DNA from: CAYLLD01 sp964425135
Lineage (GTDB): Bacteria; Pseudomonadota; Alphaproteobacteria; Rhodobacterales; Rhodobacteraceae
DNA length: 22,269 bases
NCBI GenBank assembly: GCA_964425135.1
Contig: CAYRKW010000053.1
Location: 1 to 22,269 of the forward strand
Reading direction: 5' to 3'
Shown here: positions 8,496 through 15,181 of the stretch, one piece after another
Numbering within the stretch: position 1 is the first letter of the stretch
Layout: each line of letters begins with the position of its first letter
The notes under the pieces: model-generated
The model's input: the letters and a program-made list of their open reading frames with translations, nothing else
What the model was told of the DNA's origin: nothing
Databases searched by the model: none
Position numbers and translations under genes: made by a program

Positions 8496-8591
8496 GCCCG
8501 CGCCTTCCTTTGGATTTTCAGCCAAAGTTTAGACAGCTGTTCCACAAAGGACAAATCGGGCTCAAAAACAATCGGACGTGCAGGCTGCGCC

Positions 8592-9248
8592 CTAATTCAG
8601 CACCAAATTCGAAATCGACGCGGCGATCTGCGAGTCCGTATCATCGCTATCGGCCGTCACCGCCAACCCGACCAATGCGCCCGGCGTGCCGCCAAAGGCT
8701 TTGCGATAATCCCCCGCCAAATCCACCGCCTCGCTATGCGATCCGGTGCCAGAGCCGCGCAGGACTATCGTTTTGCCACGCGCGCCCAAATACGGGCTGT
8801 CGAGGAAATCTCCGCGGTTATGCGCTCCGCCCCAGACGTAGACCAGCACCCGCGCGCTATCTTCCGACAGCAGCTTGGTGATTTTCGCGCCCTTGAGCTT
8901 TTGCGCCTGATCGGCAGGCAAATACACTGCATAAAGTGACAGGTTCCTGTCATCGCCGCCCTTCTGGCGCAAATCGGTTGCCGGTGTGCTCTGGCTGACT
9001 GCCCATTGCCACTTTGCGCCTGACGCGCCCCACACGCTTTCGGGCAATTGCACGTAAGCCATAGAGACACTGCCATCCGAGGCCACATCCAAACTGGACC
9101 CGTTAAAGCCATAGTCATTTTTCGAGAAAAGCGAAAACCGCTGCTCCTTCCACGATCCGTCAAAGGCAATCTGCTGCGCAATCGCGGAACCGGCACCAAA
9201 GACAAGCGAAGCTGCAACGATAAGCGACGTAAGGGGCGTGTTTTTCAT
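8592..9248 (-). CDS. Secreted DUF3047 family protein
   Basis: This 218-residue product has a clear signal peptide, probably cleaved after residue 24 (GSAIA/QQ). The mature part has conserved stretches I associate with DUF3047: KWQWAVSQSTPATDLRQKGGDD, VLVYVWGGAHNRGDFLDSPY, VDLAGDYRKAFGG and VGLAVTADSDDTDSQ. By analogy with the family it should be a periplasmic beta-sandwich-like protein of unknown function. It is the first gene on the minus strand in this cluster, divergent from the permease operon across a 312-base region. The nucleotidyltransferase and possibly the binding protein follow it. Confidence in the gene is high, and in the family name moderate. Confidence 0.8.
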   Translation of the reverse strand: MKNTPLTSLIVAASLVFGAGSAIAQQIAFDGSWKEQRFSLFSKNDYGFNGSSLDVASDGSVSMAYVQLPESVWGASGAKWQWAVSQSTPATDLRQKGGDDRNLSLYAVYLPADQAQKLKGAKITKLLSEDSARVLVYVWGGAHNRGDFLDSPYLGARGKTIVLRGSGTGSHSEAVDLAGDYRKAFGGTPGALVGLAVTADSDDTDSQIAASISNLVLN

Positions 9249-9560
9249 TTTCTATCCATTTGATTAAGGGCAATCGACGAGAATTGGGTTCTCTTTAGTA
9301 AATAACAGACGATTTCTTAAAACAATGATGTTCAAGATTTCTTGAGAATGAGGTGTAAAGGACGACGGCTCGCAATGAGAGTGGGCCGACCATGGCGGTG
9401 AACAACCGCAAAGCGGCCCGCCCGTCAAACCTCTGGTTTGCTATTGGTAAAACGGTTCGGCCCTATCGCTCGAATGTCTCGCTGTCGCAGGGCCGATAGC
9501 ATTCAGTTCTCCCTCACCCGCTCATTGCAACCCCACCTGACTTTGTGCATTGTCTCCCCA
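9249..9560. promoter_or_regulatory. 312-base divergent intergenic region
   Basis: This stretch must hold the promoters for the DUF3047 gene (leftwards) and the importer permease (rightwards). The left part (9270-9350) is A/T-rich and has a dyad TCAAGA-TT-TCTTGA (9332-9345), a possible operator. The right part is taken up by an inverted copy of the dispersed repeat (9412-9504). I could not identify a convincing -35/-10 pair for either gene. Confidence 0.5.
9412..9504 (-). repeat. Dispersed intergenic palindromic repeat, copy 3 (inverted, with insert)
   Basis: Read on the minus strand it gives GAATGC-TATCGG-CC, then CAGCGAGA, CATTCGAGCGATAGGGCCG and finally CGGGCGGGCCGCT, the same order of blocks as copies 1 and 2. 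It lacks the AATCGAAG block. It carries about 33 extra bases between GGGCCG and CGGGCGGGCC, including a small hairpin CAAACC-TCT-GGTTTG (9426-9440). It ends 56 bases before the permease ATG, so it lies in the likely leader of the importer operon. Confidence 0.65.
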
Positions 9561-10538
9561 ATGCTTAGCTTCATCACCCGCCGCCTCCTGCAATCGATCT
9601 TCGTCATGCTCGCCGTCTCCCTGCTGGCGTTCGCGCTCTTTCGCTTTGTCGGCGATCCCATCGCGGTGATGGTGGGCCAGGAGACATCCATTGAGGATCA
9701 GGAGCGTCTGCGCGACCAGCTTGGCCTCAATGATCCGGTGATCACCCAATACACCCGCTTTATCGGCAATCTCATCACTGGCGATTTCGGCTTTTCCTAC
9801 CGCACCCGCCAACCCATCGGCGAGATGATCCTCGACCGCATGCCAGCGACGCTGGAGCTTGGCTTCATCTCGCTCCTGATCTCGCTGATCGCGGGCATTC
9901 CGGCGGGCATCTACACCGCGCTCAAGAATGACGGCGTCATCGCCAACACCATCCTCATCGTCACCCTGATCGGTATCTCCATTCCAACCTTTGTGATCGG
10001 CATTTTCTTCATCTACCTCTTTGGCGTTCAACTCGGCTGGCTACCAACCTTCGGGCGCGGGGAGGTCGTTGAGATAGGATGGTGGAAGACCAATTTCCTG
10101 ACCGTTGAGGGCTGGCGCGCTCTGATCCTGCCAGCACTGACCTTGGGCATCTACCAACTTACCCTGACCATGCGCCTTGTCCGCTCAGAGATGCAGGACG
10201 TGATGAACACCGATTTCATCAAATTCGCTGTGGCGCGCGGCATCGACTACCGCTCGGTCCACTACCACCACGCCCTGCGCAATTCGATGGTCCCGGTGAT
10301 CACCATCATCGGTCTCCAGTTTGGCGGCATCATCGCCTTTTCCATCGTCACAGAGAGCGTCTTTCAATGGCCCGGCATGGGGCTTTTGTTTCTTGAGAGC
10401 ATCCGCTTCGTCGATATCCCTGTTATGGCCGTCTACCTCGTGCTGATCGCGCTGATATTCGTCATCATCAACCTGATCGTCGACATTCTTTACGTGGTCA
10501 TCGACCCGCGTGTCCGGCTTAAAGGAGCACCGGGATAA
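9561..10538 (+). CDS. Peptide-type ABC transporter permease (DppB family)
   Basis: This 325-residue inner-membrane protein starts MLSFITRRLLQSIFVMLAVS, the typical N-terminal helix of DppB/OppB/GsiC permeases. The FVGDP motif and a periplasmic stretch (SIEDQERLRDQLGLNDPVITQY) follow, then five more hydrophobic segments. The ATPase-coupling loop VARGIDYRSVHYHHALRNSMVPVI matches the EAA-loop position of the family. I chose ATG 9561 because this start gives the family N-terminus; the frame stays open to 9438 but through repeat sequence. The Shine-Dalgarno match is weak (TCTCCCC region). The stop overlaps the next start (TAATG at 10536-10540), showing coupling to the DppC-like gene. Confidence 0.93.
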   Translation: MLSFITRRLLQSIFVMLAVSLLAFALFRFVGDPIAVMVGQETSIEDQERLRDQLGLNDPVITQYTRFIGNLITGDFGFSYRTRQPIGEMILDRMPATLELGFISLLISLIAGIPAGIYTALKNDGVIANTILIVTLIGISIPTFVIGIFFIYLFGVQLGWLPTFGRGEVVEIGWWKTNFLTVEGWRALILPALTLGIYQLTLTMRLVRSEMQDVMNTDFIKFAVARGIDYRSVHYHHALRNSMVPVITIIGLQFGGIIAFSIVTESVFQWPGMGLLFLESIRFVDIPVMAVYLVLIALIFVIINLIVDILYVVIDPRVRLKGAPG

Positions 10539-11455
10539 TGCTGGCATGGTGGCGGCGCGCGCGTCTTGAAAACGAGCTGATTTATCTCTTCCTGCACAAT
10601 CGCGTGGCGCAAATCGCGGCTGTGATCGCGCTCATCAGCATCCTCGGCGCTTTCCTTGCGCCCCTGATCGCGCCGAGCAATCCCTATGATCTGGCGAGCT
10701 TCGATATCCTCGACAGCTTCACCCCGCCCGCATGGACCGAAAATGGCGATCCACGCTTTATCATCGGCACCGACGATCAGGGGCGCGATCTGCTGTCCGC
10801 CATCCTCTACGGCACCCGCCTGTCGCTGCTCGTCGGCCTCAGCTCCGTCCTTTTCGCCGCTGTCATCGGCACCAGCCTGGGCGTTGCGGCGGGATACTAC
10901 GGCGGGCGTTTTGATGCGGTCGTCATGCGCATCGCCGATATCCAGCTCAGCCTGCCTGCCATCCTCACCGCTCTGCTCGTCGATGGCATCGCGCGCGGCA
11001 TCCTGCCCCGCGAGCAGCATGAAGACCTGCTTCTTTTCGTGCTGACCGTCGCCATTGGCCTGTCGCTCTGGGTCAATTTCGCCCGCACCGCCCGCGCCTC
11101 CACGTTCGTGGAACGGAACAAAGAATATGTGCAATCGGCAGAGATCATCGGCCAGCACCCCTTGCGCATCATGGCCGTGACCATCCTGCCCAATATCATG
11201 GGTCCGCTTCTGGTCATCGGCACCGTCGATCTGGCGGTTGCGATCCTGCTCGAAGCCACGCTCAGTTTCTTAGGCGTCGGCGTGCCGCCCAATCAACCCT
11301 CGCTGGGAACGCTGATCCGCATCGGCACGGAATACATCTTTTCAGGCGAATGGTGGATTGTGATTTTCCCGTCCTTCATGCTGATCTTCATGATCATCTC
11401 CGTGAATATCCTGGGCGATTTCTTCCGCGCCGTGCTTAACCCGAGGCTTAGGTAG
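10538..11455 (+). CDS. Peptide-type ABC transporter permease (DppC family)
   Basis: This 305-residue partner permease has an N-terminal cytoplasmic stretch, a first membrane helix (about 24-45, VAQIAAVIALISILGAFLAPLI), and the family phrase IGTDDQGRDLLSAILYGTRLSL (OppC/DppC hallmark). Five further helices and the coupling loop AEIIGQHPLRIMAVTILPNI follow. It ends in DFFRAVLNPRLR, as family members do. The start overlaps the stop of the DppB-like gene by one base. A 150-base spacer with strong hairpins separates it from the ATPase gene, which is unusual within such an operon and may lower ATPase expression. Confidence 0.93.
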   Translation: MLAWWRRARLENELIYLFLHNRVAQIAAVIALISILGAFLAPLIAPSNPYDLASFDILDSFTPPAWTENGDPRFIIGTDDQGRDLLSAILYGTRLSLLVGLSSVLFAAVIGTSLGVAAGYYGGRFDAVVMRIADIQLSLPAILTALLVDGIARGILPREQHEDLLLFVLTVAIGLSLWVNFARTARASTFVERNKEYVQSAEIIGQHPLRIMAVTILPNIMGPLLVIGTVDLAVAILLEATLSFLGVGVPPNQPSLGTLIRIGTEYIFSGEWWIVIFPSFMLIFMIISVNILGDFFRAVLNPRLR

Positions 11456-11466
11456 ATGCGGGTGTC

Positions 11467-11570
11467 GATTAAAGAAACAAGGACAGCCGCCGACCCTGGG
11501 TGGGGGTGTAAGCCCCCTCCCGTGGGGAGGGTCGGGGACTGTCCGGCTTTGCCGGACAAGTGCTTACCTG
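11467..11570. repeat. G/C-rich triple-hairpin element inside the importer operon
   Basis: Three hairpins follow each other in the spacer between the second permease and the ATPase gene. They are GGGGG-TGTAAG-CCCCC, then CCCTCCC-GTG-GGGAGGG, then TGTCCGGC-TTT-GCCGGACA (about 11539-11557). No U-run follows, so it is not a classical terminator. The composition and symmetry are unlike the adjoining genes. From memory, similar G/C-rich modular palindromes recur between roseobacter genes, so I call it a repeat-type element. Confidence 0.6.
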
Positions 11571-11605
11571 TAACAGCCAGTTTTGTATTTAGGGGGCGCC
11601 GATAA

Positions 11606-13339
11606 ATGGGCGCACTCCTCGACATCAAAGGCCTGACGGTCGAATACCCCACCCGCTTCGGCACCTTCCGCGCTGTCGAGGACATCAATATGTCCATTGA
11701 GCCGGGTGAAATTCACGGGCTCGTCGGCGAAAGCGGCGCAGGCAAATCGACCATCGGTGCGGCCATCATCGGATTGATCCCGCATCCGGGCTACATCGCC
11801 AGCGGAGAAATACGGCTCAAAGGCGAGGACTTGCGCGCGCTGGATGCGGACACCTATCACACCTATCGCGGCGCGCGCATCTCGATGATCTTTCAGGACC
11901 CGCAAACATCTCTTAACCCGCTCCTGACCATCGAAGCGCAACTGATCGAGACCATCCGCCAGCACTCAGACGTCAGCTATGACGAGGCCGAAGCCCGCGC
12001 CATCGCCCTTCTGGAAGAGACAGGTATCCGCAACGCCGCTGAGCGCATGCGCGAGTACCCGCATCAATTCTCGGGCGGCATGCGCCAGCGGGTCGTTATT
12101 GCGCTTGCGCTGTGCACCGATCCTGAATTGATTATCGCTGACGAGCCAACCACCGCCCTTGATGTGGCGATCCAAAAACAAATCCTCGCGCTCATCAAAC
12201 GCCTCGCAACCGACCGCGGCATCGGCTTTATCCTGATCACCCACGACATCGGTGTGATTGCCGAAATCACCGACACAGTCTCGGTCCTGCGCGGCGGCAA
12301 GCTGAAGGAAGTCGGCCCTACCCGTCAGGTTCTGGGCAGCCCAGGCGATGACTACACCAAAGCGCTCATGGCCGCTGTCCCGCGCCTTGGCGAAAAGCTG
12401 CCCCGCTTCACCGATATCGAAGCCGAAGAGGTCAAACTCGACGCGCCAGAACGTCTTTGGAAAGTCGAAGGCGCATCTGATGCCTTCGCCCAGGACTGGC
12501 TCTTGCAAGGCGCGCGCCAAGACAGCTTAAGCGTACCCGTTTTAGAAACACGCGACCTCAACGTCACCTTTACATCCAACGAAGGCTTTTCATTGCGCAA
12601 ACCCACCCAGTTCCGCGCCCTCAAAGACGTCAATCTGTCCGTCGGCCAAGGCGAAGTTCTGGGACTGATCGGGGAAAGCGGATCGGGCAAATCCACCCTC
12701 GCCAAAGCCATCGTCGGCCTGATCAAACCCTCCTCGGGCGAGATCATGTTCGAAGGTGCGCCGCTGCCGTTCGGCCGCGACCGCCCGCGCAGCCATCCCA
12801 TACGGCGCAAGATCCAGATGATCTTCCAGGATCCATACTCGTCCCTGAACAACCGCCGCTCGGTCGAGGATATCATCGGCGACCCGATTGCCTATTTCGG
12901 CCTCGCGCGCGACAAAACCGAGCGCCGCAAAATCGTCGCCTCGGTGCTGGAGCTGGTTGAGATGCCGCAACGCGCCATGCTAAAATTCCCGCATCAATTC
13001 TCCGGCGGCCAGCGCCAACGCATCGCCATCGCCCGCGCCCTTGTCGCGCGCCCCGAATTTCTGATCTGCGACGAGCCAACCTCTGCCCTCGATGTCTCAA
13101 TCCAGGCGCAAATCCTCAACCTGCTCAAAGACCTGCAAGAAACCTTTGGCCTGTCGATCCTCTTTATCAGCCATAACCTTTCTGTCGTGCGGCAAATGTC
13201 CGACAGCGTCGTGGTGCTGCGCCAGGGCACGGTGATCGAGGCTGGCCCTGCCGATGCGTTCTTCGCAAACCCGCAAGCCCCCTACTCGCAGCAACTCCTG
13301 CGCGAGACCCCCTCGCTCGATCTCATTTTCGCCGCTTAA
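11606..13339 (+). CDS. Fused dual ATP-binding protein of a peptide-type ABC transporter (DppD-DppF fusion)
   Basis: This 577-residue protein contains two complete nucleotide-binding domains that would power the two permeases upstream. Domain 1: Walker A GESGAGKST (41-49), signature SGGMRQR (155-161), Walker B LIIADEP (174-180). Domain 2: Walker A GESGSGKST (355-363), signature SGGQRQR (465-471), Walker B FLICDEP (484-490). Each half ends with the short oligopeptide-transporter C-terminal extension (SPGDDYTKALMAAVP and NPQAPYSQQLLRETPS). Fusion of the two ATPases is common in GsiA-like systems. All catalytic motifs are intact. It is the last gene of the operon; a hairpin follows at 13356-13373. 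Confidence 0.95.
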   Translation: MGALLDIKGLTVEYPTRFGTFRAVEDINMSIEPGEIHGLVGESGAGKSTIGAAIIGLIPHPGYIASGEIRLKGEDLRALDADTYHTYRGARISMIFQDPQTSLNPLLTIEAQLIETIRQHSDVSYDEAEARAIALLEETGIRNAAERMREYPHQFSGGMRQRVVIALALCTDPELIIADEPTTALDVAIQKQILALIKRLATDRGIGFILITHDIGVIAEITDTVSVLRGGKLKEVGPTRQVLGSPGDDYTKALMAAVPRLGEKLPRFTDIEAEEVKLDAPERLWKVEGASDAFAQDWLLQGARQDSLSVPVLETRDLNVTFTSNEGFSLRKPTQFRALKDVNLSVGQGEVLGLIGESGSGKSTLAKAIVGLIKPSSGEIMFEGAPLPFGRDRPRSHPIRRKIQMIFQDPYSSLNNRRSVEDIIGDPIAYFGLARDKTERRKIVASVLELVEMPQRAMLKFPHQFSGGQRQRIAIARALVARPEFLICDEPTSALDVSIQAQILNLLKDLQETFGLSILFISHNLSVVRQMSDSVVVLRQGTVIEAGPADAFFANPQAPYSQQLLRETPSLDLIFAA

Positions 13340-13355
13340 AGCGCCGTCAAACAGT

Positions 13356-13386
13356 GAGCCGCTGGCGCGGCTCGCGTCATTTTGTT
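13356..13386 (+). terminator. Possible terminator after the importer operon
   Basis: A perfect seven-pair stem GAGCCGC-TGGC-GCGGCTC (13356-13373) begins 17 bases after the ATPase stop. It is followed by a loose T-rich stretch ending in TTTTGTTT (13379-13386). The T-run is interrupted and begins six bases late, so termination may be partial. Confidence 0.5.
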
Positions 13387-13497
13387 TGCGCTACGCGCGC
13401 AGCGGGATATTTTTTGAACCAAAGAAACGTCAGGCATGGCTGGAATATGCGGTGCCCTCGTCATAGTATCGCAACTCTTTCAGGCACGTATATCCGC

Positions 13498-14709
13498 ATG
13501 AACATCGTTTTCGCTCATCAGAATTTTCCCGCCCAGTTTGGCGCTTACGGGCTGCACCTTGCCAAAGAGGGTCACAAGGTCACGTTTGCGACCGCGCGCG
13601 AGGATGCCAAGCCGCCGCAGGGGTGCAATCTCATTCGCATGAAGCCCCATCGCGCCGTGACCAAGGGCGTGCATCGCTTTGCGCGCCCCTTCGAGAACGC
13701 GATGATCAACGCGCAGGCTTTTGCAAATGGCGCGATTGCCGCGCGCAAGACAGGGCTTGTGCCCGATATCGTGATGGCCCATGCCGGTTGGGGGTCGGGA
13801 ACGCTCGCCAAAGCGGTTTGGCCCGCATGCAAGTTTGTCTCTTATGTGGAATGGTATTACCGCTGGCCACCTGTCGATGTGATGCCGGATGATCTTGATT
13901 TCAACAAGGCCGAAGATGGACGCGCGCTCGCGCTTTCCCGCAATACGCCCACGCTGCTTGATCTGGCGCAATCGGATATGGTGATCTGCCCGACCAAGTT
14001 TCAGGCCGATCAGTTCCCACCCCATTTGCGCAAACAGATGACGGTGCTTCATGATGGGGTGGATACGCAAAACCTCTGCCCCAACCCCGATGCGCGCCCG
14101 CCCTTGGGCGGCCTGACGCTCGATGATGATTGCGAGATCATCACGTATGCGACCCGCGGGATGGAACCGCAGCGCGGGTTTTGCGCGTTTATGGAAGCGC
14201 TCGATATATTGCAGAAAAAGCGCCCGAAACTCCATGCGCTGATCGGCGGCGAAGACCGCGCGGCTTATGGCAGCAAGCCCCAAGGCGGGGAGAGCTGGAA
14301 GGCGCATATGCTGGAGCGCCTCGATCTCGATATGGCGCGCACGCATTTTACCGGGCTCTTGTCCCGCAATGATTTCACAGCGCTCCTGCAATCCACCCAT
14401 GTGCATGTCTATCTGACGATGCCCTTTGTGCTCTCATGGTCGATGATCGAAGCCATGAGCATCGGCTGCCCGCTGGTTGCCTCTGACACCAAGCCCGTGC
14501 GTGAGGTGGCCCCAAATGCCAGCATGGCCAATTTCGTCGATCACAATGACATTCCTGCCCTTGTCGTCGCCATCGAAGAGTTGCTCGACAACCGCAAGAA
14601 AGCCACGGGCAAAGGCAAAGCCGCCCGTACCCATGCGGTCAAAACCTACAGCCAAAGCGCGCTATGGGCGAAACGCACGGGTTTGCTGGAGGATTTGGTT
14701 CGCGGGTGA
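13498..14709 (+). CDS. GT4 family glycosyltransferase (ExpE7-like)
   Basis: This 403-residue protein begins MNIVFAHQNFPAQF, the N-terminal Rossmann strand and HQNFP motif of ExpE7-like GT-B glycosyltransferases. Other family landmarks are FVSYVEWYYRW, the LARSN-like RNTPTLLDLAQSDMVICPT, VLHDGVDTQNLCPNP, and the C-terminal donor-site segment SWSMIEAMSIGCPLVASD followed by PVREV (about 313-337). By family it transfers a nucleotide-activated sugar in exopolysaccharide or surface glycan synthesis at the cytoplasmic face of the membrane. Donor and acceptor are unknown. The frame is open upstream to 13354, but the family N-terminus fixes the start at 13498; the ribosome binding site is poor (AGGCACG). 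No other glycan genes adjoin it. Confidence 0.88.
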   Translation: MNIVFAHQNFPAQFGAYGLHLAKEGHKVTFATAREDAKPPQGCNLIRMKPHRAVTKGVHRFARPFENAMINAQAFANGAIAARKTGLVPDIVMAHAGWGSGTLAKAVWPACKFVSYVEWYYRWPPVDVMPDDLDFNKAEDGRALALSRNTPTLLDLAQSDMVICPTKFQADQFPPHLRKQMTVLHDGVDTQNLCPNPDARPPLGGLTLDDDCEIITYATRGMEPQRGFCAFMEALDILQKKRPKLHALIGGEDRAAYGSKPQGGESWKAHMLERLDLDMARTHFTGLLSRNDFTALLQSTHVHVYLTMPFVLSWSMIEAMSIGCPLVASDTKPVREVAPNASMANFVDHNDIPALVVAIEELLDNRKKATGKGKAARTHAVKTYSQSALWAKRTGLLEDLVRG

Positions 14710-15181
14710 TTGCGCCGTATTTGGCGCCCCCTCCGAGCACGCAGTTCAAACGATTTTGCCACGATTTTTGAAGAGCTCGAAACCCGGGATAATGAGTGAA
14801 AATCGATCGAAAACGCAGGGGGAAGGGCTTGATCTATAAGCAGCTTCGCGCGTGAGACTTATGGGTTTGCTTGACGCGATATTTTGGCCTTCGGGCTGAA
14901 GTGACCAAAACAATTGCGAGAGGCGAGACGGTCAAATACGTTACGAGAATTAGGTCATTATTGAGGTGCGCAATAACACCTAAAGTAATGCAACTCAGTG
15001 CGCTTTAAAAAACACCAAATGCTTGAATACTAATATAACTTTAGCACCTCAGGAATTGATCACGCGGACTATTCACCGTCAAATTAGGGAAAATCCGCTC
15101 CAATTTCCCCTAAAACTCACGTGAGCCGCCCATTACGTCAGGGGCAACACATCTTATGATGATTTTTTGAGGGGAAGTCCT
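14710..15181. other. 472-base non-coding region with AT-rich core and dyads
   Basis: I find no convincing gene here. Near the glycosyltransferase stop is a small GCGCC-GTATTT-GGCGC dyad (14712-14727) without a T-run. A hairpin with outer TTTTGG/CCAAAA and inner CTTC/GAAG lies at 14882-14910. The stretch 14930-15110 is clearly more A/T-rich than the genes around it. It has a long-range dyad GAGGTGC (14963-14969) and GCACCTC (15044-15050), and a near-dyad TTAGGGAAA/TTTCCCCTAA (15084-15113). It is the likely promoter region of the OmpA-type gene, which has GAGGGGAAG just before its ATG. Confidence 0.5.

Noticed and set aside
10490..11158. Minus-strand open frame opposite the DppC-like gene
   Set aside because: It is a product of Asp/Gln/Ala-rich antisense reading over an intact permease.
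11467..11570. Rho-independent terminator or CRISPR repeat
   Set aside because: No T-run follows any hairpin, and there are no regularly spaced identical repeats.
13480..14406. Long minus-strand open frame (308 codons) opposite the glycosyltransferase
   Set aside because: It is a mirror of the codon bias of the real gene; the His/Arg/Ile-rich product matches no family I know.
14785..14839. Short reading frame in the 14710-15181 gap (ATG near 14793)
   Set aside because: It is about 15 codons, overlaps the tail of an out-of-frame extension of the glycosyltransferase region, and has no ribosome binding site.
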